From: Chitinophaga pinensis
GTDB taxonomy: Bacteria; Bacteroidota; Bacteroidia; Flavobacteriales_D; Crocinitomicaceae
Direction of reading: 5' to 3'
Assembly: GCA_945883825.1 (NCBI GenBank)
Contig: CAMCYF010000004.1
Location: 1 to 64,000 of the forward strand
Length of the DNA stretch: 64,000 nucleotides
This document shows positions 26,149-34,872 of the stretch, one piece after another (position 1 is the first letter of the stretch; each line of letters begins with the position of its first letter). A program made the translations under genes and the position numbers. Under the pieces are notes generated by a model. The model did no database searches. It was not told where the DNA came from and saw only the letters and a list, made by a program, of their open reading frames with translations.

Positions 26149-26368
26149 GAGTTGTAGTTTTTTTTACGAAATTAATAAATACTAATGCAAATATAGTTTT
26201 ATTTTTCGTGTTCATATAATTTATATTGATTTACAGTATTTTACAAAAAAAGCCATGTTATAATTGTAAATTTTGATAGTAAATAGGTTTATTTATAGTG
26301 TCAAAATTTTTATTAAGATTTTAGCTAATTATTGCGTCTCATCTGGGTTTGGTAATTCAGTTATCATT

Positions 26369-26743
26369 CTATTCATGCTTCTTCCAATAGAGCCGGTATT
26401 CATTTCCTGTCTCGTATATAAATAAATCGAACGCAAAACTACCAGCTTTCTTTTTCTTTGATTTTGTACCACATTTAGTCAAATTAAACGGTCTTTTTTT
26501 TTCTTTAATAATTCCAAATGGTCGGTATAGCGGAACATCTCCTTGCATAGTAATTTCACTAATACCAGAAATAAAAACAGTAGAATCCTTGCTTATCTTT
26601 CCCAAATAAAAATGGTCAAACGATACTGAATCTAGATCGTAACCGGTTTTATTGAAAACTTGAATATTTATACTTTGACCGATTGTCATTGAAGGTATTA
26701 GCATTAAAATTGCGAATTGAAATATGAATTTAAATTTTAACAT
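26369..26743 (-). CDS. Small exported protein of unknown function
   Basis: From the Met at 26743 the protein has 124 residues with a clean signal peptide (KFIFQFAILMLIPSMTIG/QSINI). A longer in-frame ATG at 26809 would put 22 polar residues before the signal, so the shorter start is better. The mature part is small, basic and beta-rich, with one cysteine; no family is recognised. It lies alone between the SprB-repeat and methyltransferase genes. Confidence 0.65.
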   Translation of the reverse strand: MLKFKFIFQFAILMLIPSMTIGQSINIQVFNKTGYDLDSVSFDHFYLGKISKDSTVFISGISEITMQGDVPLYRPFGIIKEKKRPFNLTKCGTKSKKKKAGSFAFDLFIYETGNEYRLYWKKHE

Positions 26744-26889
26744 GATTGCTTGGTTTAATATCCTTGCACCTAACTTCTGTCTGTGAAAAACCCTAGGTAT
26801 TTCGTTCATAAATATAGGAATTAATGAGTTAAAACGAGCTGCAAATTTCGTGCATTTAAGTTAAAATTAAATTCATAATTATGAGTTAT

Positions 26890-27705
26890 CTAGCTTTTTT
26901 TTCTTGTTGCGCTTATTGAATAAACCATTGGAATTTTGTCGCCTAAGTGTTCAATTCTAAATTTTTTCGGTTCAAATTCAATTGTCTTGTTGAAACAATT
27001 ATAAGGCGAGTAGTCAAACTCATCAAACGATTTTATTTCTAGGCCATGTTTAATCAAGTTAGAGAGAACTTCACTTACGCCGTGATTCCACATTACATAA
27101 GATTGTTTTATGGCTGCATTTTTGTCTGCGTATGTTCCGATCTCTGTCTCTAATATTGCCCCAGAATTAAAATATCTGTAAGCAATTTTTTCAAAATCAT
27201 CATCAAACATCCACACAACGGGATGAAACTCTACGAATACAAACTGTCCATTTGGCTTAAGAAAATCAGCTACGATTTTTGCCCACTTGCCTAAGTCCGG
27301 TAACCAACCAATGGTTCCATAACTTGTAAAAACAACATCAAATTTTTTATCTAAATGCTTAGGAAGATTGTAAATGTCACAACAAATAAACTTTGTATTG
27401 GATTGAGTTTCTTTTGCAATTTGTAGTGCACTTTCAATTGCTTTGTCTGAAAAATCAACACCTGTGACCTCTGCTCCAAGTCTACTCAATGAAATAGTGT
27501 CTTGACCGAAATGACATTGCAAATGTAAAATTGACTTTCCCTTTATGTCGCCAAGTAAGCTTAATTCAATATCATTAAGCGATGAATTTCCATTCATAAA
27601 TCCATCAAGGTCGTAAAATTCTGACTTTAAATGTGTCTCGGTTCTATTGTTCCAAGATTGACGATTTATTTCAATGTAATTTTCCTCTGGGTTCATTTCT
27701 TGCAT
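26890..27705 (-). CDS. Class I SAM-dependent methyltransferase
   Basis: The 271-residue protein is a Methyltransf_25/11-type enzyme. Motif I is ILHLQCHFGQDTISLSRLGA (about residues 59-78), followed by the acidic loop VTGVDFSDKAI and a motif IV region FDVVFTSYGTIGWL. The first residues (NRQSWNNRTETHLKS) are typical of a conserved group of small-molecule methyltransferases in Bacteroidota. The substrate is unknown. A second Met at residue 4 could be the true start. It is monocistronic; TATATTTG at 27766-27759 is a possible -7 box. Confidence 0.88.
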   Translation of the reverse strand: MQEMNPEENYIEINRQSWNNRTETHLKSEFYDLDGFMNGNSSLNDIELSLLGDIKGKSILHLQCHFGQDTISLSRLGAEVTGVDFSDKAIESALQIAKETQSNTKFICCDIYNLPKHLDKKFDVVFTSYGTIGWLPDLGKWAKIVADFLKPNGQFVFVEFHPVVWMFDDDFEKIAYRYFNSGAILETEIGTYADKNAAIKQSYVMWNHGVSEVLSNLIKHGLEIKSFDEFDYSPYNCFNKTIEFEPKKFRIEHLGDKIPMVYSISATRKKS

Positions 27706-27860
27706 AATGTGTTTTTCTAACTAACAGCAAATCATTAGCATTTTACTTGCATTTAACCCAAATATAGAATAAATGGCTAATAAAACCAAGTTGAAGAAAG
27801 CCTATTTTTTTCTACGCTAAGCTTAAATAGGATTGCTATTTTGTATCTGTAAGTTGAATT

Positions 27861-29051
27861 TTATTGTTTGATAAATTTCTTGCTAAGTACAATCTCGTCA
27901 TTTTTCAACTGAATAAAGTATAGCCCATTCGAATAACTGGACAAATCAATTCTTGTTTTGTTATGTACTAATTTCTCTTTCAAAATTAATTTTCCACTGA
28001 AATCAAATACAGAAAAATAACCATTTCTTAAATCTGTTTCTATATCAATAAAATCATTTGCAGGATTAGGGTATGTTTTAAATTTTTCACTCACATAATT
28101 TTCAATTAAGGTCGATGTATGAAAAACTTTCCATGTTTCTTTTAATCGATTGTTTACCTGATCAATCCCTGCTGTATAATAAAGAGTCGATCCATTATTA
28201 AAACTCATTCCTCCTCTTCTTTCAATTGATGGTATTGATGCTAATTGCTGCCAAGTAGATGAACTCAAATTAAAACGCCACATGTCCTTATAGGAATTTG
28301 AAATGCTGTCTAAGCCCGCGACTAGAAGTAAATCCCCTCCGATACTTTGCATGTTAGAGTAAACTCTTCCATTAGCTGGAAAGCTACCAATTTGCAGCCA
28401 CAAATTTGCTAAAGGGTCAAACTCATAAAGTTCCTTTCTATAATTGTTTGCAAGATCTTTCCCAAAAATTATATATCCTTTAGAATTGTAAGAAGTTCCA
28501 GAAGCGCGCCACCTTTCTCCGAAAGGAAGACTACCTTTAAATGTCCATGTATCTGCAAGAATAGCGTAAGCCCATACTTCATCTATAGCATTAGCTTCTG
28601 CTGTTCTGCCGCCAATTATATAAGCTGTATCGCTAATTACAAAACAACAACTACCCATTCTCCCTAATCCAGGAAGAGATGTTTTACTCTGCCAATTATC
28701 AGTAAGTGTATCATACATCCATAAGTCATTAAAATAAGATAGTCCGCTTCCCCCTCCAAAAATAAACCCTAAATTATTATATGAAAACCCTGAAGAGTAT
28801 TGTCTTTCCATTCCAGCAGGTAAAGAAGAAATTGTACCCCAGCTTTCAGAGCTCATGTCAAAGGAATACATATCTCGGCAAGTTATCCAACCAGTTTTAA
28901 AACCTGTACCACAGTATGCCTTATTTCCAATTACAAAGGATACTCCGTCATCACGCTCAGTTGCAGGGAAATCTGAAATTTGAGTCCATGTTTGACTTAG
29001 AGCTGTTTTGTTGAAAACTATAAGAATAATTATAATTGATAAATTTTTCAA
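27861..29051 (-). CDS. Secreted Kelch-repeat protein with T9SS tail (TTG start)
   Basis: The mature part holds about six Kelch repeats (for example SFSYNNLGFIFGGGSG, SDTAYIIGGRTAEAN and NSKGYIIFGKDL), forming a beta-propeller, and a type A T9SS sorting domain at the end (TYPNPANDFIDIE ... SNGLYFIQLKN). The in-frame ATG at 29126 lies upstream of a consensus promoter (29107-29074). A TTG at 29051 starts a perfect signal peptide (KNLSIIIILIVFNKTALS/Q), so this is chosen. The product would then have 396 residues. Kelch propellers in this setting are surface binding modules; no ligand is indicated. Confidence 0.85.
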   Translation of the reverse strand: MKNLSIIIILIVFNKTALSQTWTQISDFPATERDDGVSFVIGNKAYCGTGFKTGWITCRDMYSFDMSSESWGTISSLPAGMERQYSSGFSYNNLGFIFGGGSGLSYFNDLWMYDTLTDNWQSKTSLPGLGRMGSCCFVISDTAYIIGGRTAEANAIDEVWAYAILADTWTFKGSLPFGERWRASGTSYNSKGYIIFGKDLANNYRKELYEFDPLANLWLQIGSFPANGRVYSNMQSIGGDLLLVAGLDSISNSYKDMWRFNLSSSTWQQLASIPSIERRGGMSFNNGSTLYYTAGIDQVNNRLKETWKVFHTSTLIENYVSEKFKTYPNPANDFIDIETDLRNGYFSVFDFSGKLILKEKLVHNKTRIDLSSYSNGLYFIQLKNDEIVLSKKFIKQ

Positions 29052-29073
29052 TTTTGTTTTTAAAAATTGTTTG

Positions 29074-29107
29074 CAAAAATAGTTCTTATATAATCTGCGC
29101 TTCACAA
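29074..29107 (-). promoter_or_regulatory. Predicted promoter of the Kelch-repeat gene
   Basis: TTG (29107-29105), a 23-base spacer and TATTTTTG (29081-29074) on the minus strand match the Bacteroidota consensus. It lies inside the longest open frame, which decides the start in favour of the TTG codon at 29051. Confidence 0.6.
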
Positions 29108-29174
29108 ATTTAAGATAAACGTTCATACAAAGCTCTATCTATCAAGTGCATTTCGAGGTTTCTAGGCCATAGAT

Positions 29175-29756
29175 TTAGATACTTAAATATCCTCGAAATG
29201 CCCTTGCTGCATAGTAGGATTCTGCGCCATTGTGATATATAAAAATAGTATTGTATCTGAAATCTGCAAAAATTGCACCGCCTAGTTTTCTAATTTCAGG
29301 TGGTGTTTTTATCCAGCTCGATGTTTTAGTATCAAACTTTCCAAGTTTTTGCAAATTTCTATATAGTTCTTCGGACAAAATTTCAATTCCCATATATTTT
29401 GCGACGTCAACAGCATTATTTTTAGGTTTATTTTCTTTTCGCGATGCTAATGCTTCACTATCATAACAATAACTTCTTCTACCAATAGGGCTTTCAGAAG
29501 AACAATCACAGAAAGTAAATTCATCATTTTCTTTATTATACGCAATTACATCTGGTTCACCACCAGTTTTTTCCATCTCATTTATAGACCATAATTTCTC
29601 ACTATTTGATTCCAACTTTAATTGAATTTTAGACCATTCAAGTCCTTTATGGCGATTCATGTTTTTTTCAAAACGGTTTTGCAATGTATCGAGTAATTGT
29701 TTTTGATTCTCAAGTGAGATTCTTTTTTCGAGTTTATTAAATTCATCCATATTCAA
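29175..29756 (-). CDS. DUF4256 protein
   Basis: The 193-residue cytoplasmic protein matches DUF4256 along its whole length: LLDTLQNRFEKNMNRHKGL near the start, SINEMEKTGGEPDVI, FTFCDCSSESPIGRRSYCYD, then AVDVAKYMGIEILSEELYR, TSSWIKTPPEIRKLGGA and a final FRGYLSI. The family is widespread, often found as a single gene, and has no known function. The conserved cysteines and the tight sequence conservation suggest an enzyme. The neighbours give no clue. Confidence 0.9.
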   Translation of the reverse strand: MNMDEFNKLEKRISLENQKQLLDTLQNRFEKNMNRHKGLEWSKIQLKLESNSEKLWSINEMEKTGGEPDVIAYNKENDEFTFCDCSSESPIGRRSYCYDSEALASRKENKPKNNAVDVAKYMGIEILSEELYRNLQKLGKFDTKTSSWIKTPPEIRKLGGAIFADFRYNTIFIYHNGAESYYAARAFRGYLSI

Positions 29757-30165
29757 AGGTATTTCTTTTCTCTCAATATTACAGCCATGCTAAAGAAACC
29801 ATTTAATATTCCTTTATATCGATAAACTATTAAGCGAATTATAATGATTGGTTTTAAAAACTGCTGGCTTTAAATTAATCCATTTGCAGATTATAAATTA
29901 TCTCTCCTAGAAGATTGCTCTATAAAACGAATAAAATCACTATTTTGAAGCAAATGAGCGAGTAATACAAAAGCAATTCAAAAAAAACCTAAAATTGATT
30001 GGTAATGATAACAAGAGAACACATTAACATTTGGAATTAACGAGTAGGAGCAATAGCTTGGGATAATCACAGAGGATTGGCTTCGTTTGAATATGAACGA
30101 ACATTCCTTTCATACTAATGAGTGGGATTTTAGCAAAAAGGACGAAGATCATCAACCTTGTTTGG
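29757..30165. other. Intergenic region of about 410 bases
   Basis: No gene, tRNA or terminator could be supported here. The only structure I note is TTCGTT/AACGAA (30082-30101, loop 8). It separates DUF4256 from the tandem beta-helix genes and could hold regulatory sequence not resembling the usual promoter. Confidence 0.4.
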
Positions 30166-31563
30166 TTAGTTTCCGATAAACACTTTTACCGTTTTTCCGT
30201 TCGAGCCTTTAATCGTGTAAATTCCTGAAGGAATATCAAGGCTTAATCGAGCCTGGCCATTGCCTAAATGATGTTCAGAAACTTGCAGACCCAATGCATT
30301 GATCACCGTATAGGTTGAAGGTAAATTGTTTTCTATAACAAGTTGACTACCATCAAACCAAGCATGCCAATTCTGATTCAATTCAGAAATAGACGCAGGA
30401 TTATCTAAGACAACTTTAGTAACATAGGTGAGAATGTTTTGACATGAATCGTTGTAAATCGCATAGTTTACCAAGCCCCGTGTAATGTCATCGTAGCCAT
30501 CGTAGATTCCGTTTTCGATGACTGTTGAATCTTGTGAACAAAAGCAGTTTAAATTGACTTGGTAGTTTTTATCGGTTAAATTTTCTAGGTTATGAATGCT
30601 GTTGTTGCAAATGCTGTTGTTGTCGATGATGGTAGAGTTAGGATTATATGCCGTTACTTGAATGCCAATGCCATTTCCATTGATTTGATTTTGACTCACT
30701 ATGCATGCGTCTCCAATTTTCATGGCGATGGTGTTGTTAAAGAAAGTGGAATTTGTTATTTCACAACTAGAATTACCTTCAATACCCGTCCCATTTCCCT
30801 CAAAATAGCAATTGTTAACGTTTATGTTAGAACTTTCAGCAAAGCCAAAGGTATTATTCAGAAATTGACAATTTTGAATGTTTCCCTGAGATCCAATTAT
30901 GTTATTTTGGTTTCCAACAAAGGTGCAATTGGTTACATTGATGTTGTTAGACCAAGTGAATGAGCAAAAGTTATTAGAAAACATACAATTAGTTGCAGTA
31001 AGAGTACCATATTGGATTTGTGCTGCTTGTCCGACACCATTTGATTCAAATGTACAGTTGTTGTAGATCAAGTCGGCATTCAACTGAAGGGCATAATTAT
31101 TCGACCTGAAATAACATTCATCAAAGGTATAGCTTACGCCTGGTTGAGGAATGTCGTTGTAAATTCCATAAAATGAATTATGCAATTCGAAATGATTTAA
31201 TTGAACAGTACCCCCTTGACTGCCTTTGATTCGAATCCCTTCCCAATTGTAAGAGCCAGTAGTGTTGTTTGTACTTTTAAAAACAACTGGTATATTGCTT
31301 GTTCCATCTGCAATTAGTGTTCCGCGGACTTCTAAATAAATAAAATTACCAGTATTGAAAGTGGTATCAGCGGTACAAATTACCTGCACGCCAGGTTCGA
31401 TAGTTAGTGTTCTGTTTGGAAAAATTACAATGGATCCAGTAACCATATATGGGCTACCTGCCAATGTCCATGTTGTATTTTGGTAGATGCCACCAGAAAC
31501 ATTGGTTTGAGCAAATATTGAAAAGGAACAAAGTGCTGCTAAAAAAAATAAGGTAGTTTTCAT
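30166..31563 (-). CDS. Secreted right-handed beta-helix protein, tandem copy 2
   Basis: The 465-residue protein has a signal peptide (SFSIFA/QTNVS), a cap region with GTLIADGTSNIPVVFKS, and then many short parallel beta-helix turns rich in Asn/Cys (about residues 130-320, of the type INVTNCTFVGNQ). It ends with an NNYxCxQDS-like region and a probable T9SS-type tail (STYTVINALGLQVSE ... SGIYTIKGSNG). Beta-helix proteins of this kind are surface carbohydrate lyases or adhesins, but no catalytic residues are evident. It is a tandem paralogue of the gene just upstream, from which it is separated by three bases. Confidence 0.82.
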   Translation of the reverse strand: MKTTLFFLAALCSFSIFAQTNVSGGIYQNTTWTLAGSPYMVTGSIVIFPNRTLTIEPGVQVICTADTTFNTGNFIYLEVRGTLIADGTSNIPVVFKSTNNTTGSYNWEGIRIKGSQGGTVQLNHFELHNSFYGIYNDIPQPGVSYTFDECYFRSNNYALQLNADLIYNNCTFESNGVGQAAQIQYGTLTATNCMFSNNFCSFTWSNNINVTNCTFVGNQNNIIGSQGNIQNCQFLNNTFGFAESSNINVNNCYFEGNGTGIEGNSSCEITNSTFFNNTIAMKIGDACIVSQNQINGNGIGIQVTAYNPNSTIIDNNSICNNSIHNLENLTDKNYQVNLNCFCSQDSTVIENGIYDGYDDITRGLVNYAIYNDSCQNILTYVTKVVLDNPASISELNQNWHAWFDGSQLVIENNLPSTYTVINALGLQVSEHHLGNGQARLSLDIPSGIYTIKGSNGKTVKVFIGN

Positions 31564-31566
31564 ATC

Positions 31567-32967
31567 CTATTGGTATTTGATAAATTTTTGATTTGCTGAG
31601 GTTTGATTAACTCTATTTATAATGAGGAATCCAGGATTTAGATCAGATACATTGAATTTATTTAGGGCGAAAGACTTCAAAATAAGAACTTTTCCATTTA
31701 AGTCGGAGATCTCTATTTCATCGATAGTTTCAGCGCTAAGGAATGTGAGCGTATTTCCCACTGGATTTTCAAAAGTAAAATCTTCAATTTCGTTCGTAGA
31801 AAGCGAAGCAACCTGATTGAATTTTAACACCGTGCCAAGTAGGATGGTGCAAGAAGAGTCAAATATTTGGTAATTGATTAGTCCTTTTGTTATATCGTCG
31901 TATCCATCTATGATTGATTGTTCAATTCCCGCAGAATCAAGGCTACAAAAGCAGTTGGTTAACAGCGAATAATTTACATTAGTGTTGTTATTAATATTGT
32001 AGTTGATGTTTTCGCAAATTTCATTGTTGGTAATAATGGGAGCATTTTCGATGCTTGATATACCTGAAATTCTTACGCCTCCCATATTATTCTTGATTTG
32101 GTTGTTTACTAGCTCAGTCAAAACAGAAACGTCAACTGCAACTTCATTGTAACTGAATACATTGTTGCTAATTTTACATCCGTAGGAGCTTTGAATACCA
32201 GTAACGTTATCTAAAAAAGTACAATTTTCAATTTTTCCGTTGTTAGGAAAATTTATCGCGGTACCGTTGTTAAGGAACTGACAATTCGTAATCGACATAG
32301 AATCGAAAACACCTGCAGAAAAAACAAGCGCGTTTGTATTTTCTAAAAACGTTGTCCCCGTCATCGTAAAGGATGTACTGTAGGCATTAATGGCGGTTCC
32401 ATTGTCTTTAAAAACACAATTATTGACAGTGAAGTAGCTCCAACCATAAACTGCAGAATTGTTTCCTATAAATTGACAATTGTTCAAAACAGTTTCATTT
32501 CCTACAGTTACAGCTTGTCCACAATGGTTAAAAGAACAATTAGTATAGGAATAAAGGGCAAGTGGAGATTCGTAATTAAAAGGAACTTGCGCATTGGACA
32601 TAGAGAAATGATTTGCATTTAAGACACCCCCTTGAGATGAAGTACATACAAATCCAATCCAACCGATGTTGCTCGTGTCGTTTAGAGTGCGGATCGTTAT
32701 CGGTAACTGATTGTTTCCCAACATATTTATAGTCCCTCTGGTTTCAATGTAAAGGGAAGCATCGATATCATTGTTGATTAAAATTTCCACCCCAGGATCA
32801 ATGGTTAAGGTGTTTCCGGGAAAGACCACAACGGAACCTGTCACCACATATGGGCTGTTATTAATACTCCAATTTGTATTTTGGTAAATCCCACCCGAAA
32901 CGAATGTTTGAGCCTGTACGGTGGCACATAACATAAAACCAATAAAACCTAAAAATATAATTTTCAT
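31567..32967 (-). CDS. Secreted right-handed beta-helix protein, tandem copy 1
   Basis: The 466-residue protein has the same layout as its neighbour: a signal peptide (VQA/QTFVS), an N-terminal cap with VSGGIYQNTNW, NxCxFxxNGTAI-type beta-helix turns, a Cys-rich segment and a T9SS type A tail (FENPVGNTLTFL ... LNPGFLIINRV). The two copies share the cap, the helix pattern and the tail almost segment by segment, so they arose by duplication. TAAATTTG at 32994-32987 with a TTG 16 bases upstream may be the promoter of the pair. Confidence 0.85.
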   Translation of the reverse strand: MKIIFLGFIGFMLCATVQAQTFVSGGIYQNTNWSINNSPYVVTGSVVVFPGNTLTIDPGVEILINNDIDASLYIETRGTINMLGNNQLPITIRTLNDTSNIGWIGFVCTSSQGGVLNANHFSMSNAQVPFNYESPLALYSYTNCSFNHCGQAVTVGNETVLNNCQFIGNNSAVYGWSYFTVNNCVFKDNGTAINAYSTSFTMTGTTFLENTNALVFSAGVFDSMSITNCQFLNNGTAINFPNNGKIENCTFLDNVTGIQSSYGCKISNNVFSYNEVAVDVSVLTELVNNQIKNNMGGVRISGISSIENAPIITNNEICENINYNINNNTNVNYSLLTNCFCSLDSAGIEQSIIDGYDDITKGLINYQIFDSSCTILLGTVLKFNQVASLSTNEIEDFTFENPVGNTLTFLSAETIDEIEISDLNGKVLILKSFALNKFNVSDLNPGFLIINRVNQTSANQKFIKYQ

Positions 32968-33057
32968 AGCATGTTTTTCAAGATAACAAATTTAAAGAAT
33001 TAATTGTTTTCAAATTTTAATAATATGTATGATAAGTCAGATAGACTAATACGGCCC

Positions 33058-34413
33058 CTACTTCCCAATACAAAACTTACTAAAGATATTACCTAACAAA
33101 TCATCAGTAGATATATCTCCTGTAATCGTTCCTAAGTGATACATTGCTTGGCGAATATCCATGGCAATAAAATCTGCGCTTGTAGCATCTTCTAAACCAA
33201 TATGTGCTTTCTCAAGAGTTTCAGAGGTTTTTAGCAGGGCCTCATAGTGACGCGCAGAAGAAACAATGGTTTCATTTTGCAAATCAAAATTACTTACAAC
33301 AAGTGCAACTAAACTATTTTTTAATTCTTCTATTCCAGTTCCTGTTTTAGCGCTAACACAAAGTCCTTCAGGGTTTAACTTGGGATTCAAATCAGCTTTA
33401 TTAACTAAAAGAAGAATGTGTTTTTCGGGAAATTGTGTTTTTAATTTCGCTACCCAAATGGTTGTGGCAGAAAGTGAACTCGTATCATTGGCAACAGCTA
33501 AACAGAGCACAATACTTGCTTGATCAATCTTTTGCTGAGATCGAGCAATTCCCATAGCTTCAATGGTTTCTTCAGTTTCGCGGATGCCTGCTGTGTCAAT
33601 TAAGCGAAAAAGAATTCCATCGATATTCAGTGTTTCCTCAATTACATCTCTTGTTGTTCCGGGAATGTTGCTCACAATAGCCCGTTCTTCACCCAATAAT
33701 TGATTTAAAAGTGTACTTTTTCCGGTATTTGGAGCGCCAACCAAGGCTACAGGAACACCATTTTTAAGGGCATTTCCTAAGTCAAAGGATTTCGCTAAGC
33801 GCTTAATAATTTCCAAAACTTCTGAAATCAATATTTTGAGTGCGCTGCGATCGGCAAATTCTACATCTTCTTCTGAGAAATCGAGTTCCAATTCAATGAG
33901 AGAAGCAAAATGGATAAGTTTATCGCGTAGGTCTTTTAATTCGGTGGAGAAATTGCCGCGTAATTGCCTTAAAGCAACTAAATGTGCTTGCCGTGATTGT
34001 GAAGCTATAAGGTCTGCAATGGCTTCCGCTTGTGATAAATCGAGCTTTCCATTTAAAAAAGCACGTCTTGTAAATTCACCGGGTTCTGCTAAACGACAGC
34101 CTGCTGCGCAAAGTGCTTGTAAAATTTGTTGCTGAATATAAGGCGATGCGTGGCAAGAGATTTCTACACTTTCTTCGCCTGTAAAACTTTTACCTTCGCT
34201 AAATACAGAGACTAAAACCTCATCAATTAAAGTTTTATCGGGTGCTGAGAAAAGTCCAAAGTGACTTGTATGAGATGCTTTATCTTGAAGCGGTTTGCTA
34301 AAAAATTGTTCCGTTAACACGAGTGATTTCGTTCCAGAAATACGAATGAGAGCAATCGCTCCGATACCATTTGGAGTAGCTAGAGCACAAATAGTATCAT
34401 CAGTTTGAAACAT
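33058..34413 (-). CDS. mnmE: tRNA-modification GTPase MnmE
   Basis: The 451-residue protein has the N-terminal folate-binding domain (start MFQTDDTICALATPNGIGAI), a helical domain, an inserted G domain (P-loop GAPNTGKSTLLNQ, switch segment IPGTTRDV, DTAGIRET, NKAD) and the C-terminal catalytic motif FCIGK, with the key Cys448 three residues before the end. With MnmG it makes the cmnm5 modification of wobble uridine in certain tRNAs. A consensus promoter (34448-34418) ends five bases before the ATG, so the message should be nearly leaderless. Confidence 0.97.
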   Translation of the reverse strand: MFQTDDTICALATPNGIGAIALIRISGTKSLVLTEQFFSKPLQDKASHTSHFGLFSAPDKTLIDEVLVSVFSEGKSFTGEESVEISCHASPYIQQQILQALCAAGCRLAEPGEFTRRAFLNGKLDLSQAEAIADLIASQSRQAHLVALRQLRGNFSTELKDLRDKLIHFASLIELELDFSEEDVEFADRSALKILISEVLEIIKRLAKSFDLGNALKNGVPVALVGAPNTGKSTLLNQLLGEERAIVSNIPGTTRDVIEETLNIDGILFRLIDTAGIRETEETIEAMGIARSQQKIDQASIVLCLAVANDTSSLSATTIWVAKLKTQFPEKHILLLVNKADLNPKLNPEGLCVSAKTGTGIEELKNSLVALVVSNFDLQNETIVSSARHYEALLKTSETLEKAHIGLEDATSADFIAMDIRQAMYHLGTITGDISTDDLLGNIFSKFCIGK

Positions 34414-34417
34414 TTGA

Positions 34418-34448
34418 CAAAGTTAAAGAAACAAAGTACCGATTGCAA
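34418..34448 (-). promoter_or_regulatory. Predicted promoter of mnmE
   Basis: TTG (34448-34446), 20 bases and TAACTTTG (34425-34418) on the minus strand match the consensus. The ATG follows four bases after the G, which indicates a leaderless or nearly leaderless message. Confidence 0.65.
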
Positions 34449-34506
34449 ATGTACAAGGAACTTAGATTTCAAGAAAAATAACAAAGTCCTTTCAAGACAT
34501 TTGATG

Positions 34507-34514
34507 TACCTTTG
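34507..34514 (+). promoter_or_regulatory. Predicted -7 element of the gene at 34519
   Basis: TACCTTTG fits TAnnTTTG and lies four bases before the ATG at 34519. No TTG was found at the right distance. It decides the start in favour of 34519 over an in-frame ATG at 34405. Confidence 0.4.
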
Positions 34515-34518
34515 CACC

Positions 34519-34872
34519 ATGGATCACGACATAGAATTACGTTTTCAAAAATTAAAAACCCATCTTGAACTTACCTTTGGAGAGGGAATGGACCTGCAAG
34601 CTATGCTTTTTCTTATTGGCGTAAATGAATTAGGCTTGGGCTACAAAAATTTTTCCAAACAAGAGAAAACAGATTTATTTCACATTGCAATTTGTACACT
34701 TTTAGAACCTTATGGTTACTATAAATTTGAGGGAAGAGATGAAGAATCATGGCCGCACTTTAAACTTTTAAAAACACTTCCTCCTTTGGAGCACAGAGAA
34801 CAGCAGCACCTCATGAAGCAGTCAATGCTCGACTATTTTATCGCCAACGATTATTATTCTGAGGATGCTTAA
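34519..34872 (+). CDS. Small conserved protein of unknown function
   Basis: From the ATG at 34519 the protein has 117 residues and starts MDHDIELRFQKLKTHLEL. It continues with a helix-rich, acidic domain (AMLFLIGVNELGLG, KQEKTDLFHIAICTLLEPYG, WPHFKLLKTLPPLE), with no signal peptide and no membrane segment. It looks cytoplasmic and conserved, but I recognise no family. It diverges from mnmE. Its stop overlaps the porZ stop by four bases (convergent). Confidence 0.8.
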   Translation: MDHDIELRFQKLKTHLELTFGEGMDLQAMLFLIGVNELGLGYKNFSKQEKTDLFHIAICTLLEPYGYYKFEGRDEESWPHFKLLKTLPPLEHREQQHLMKQSMLDYFIANDYYSEDA

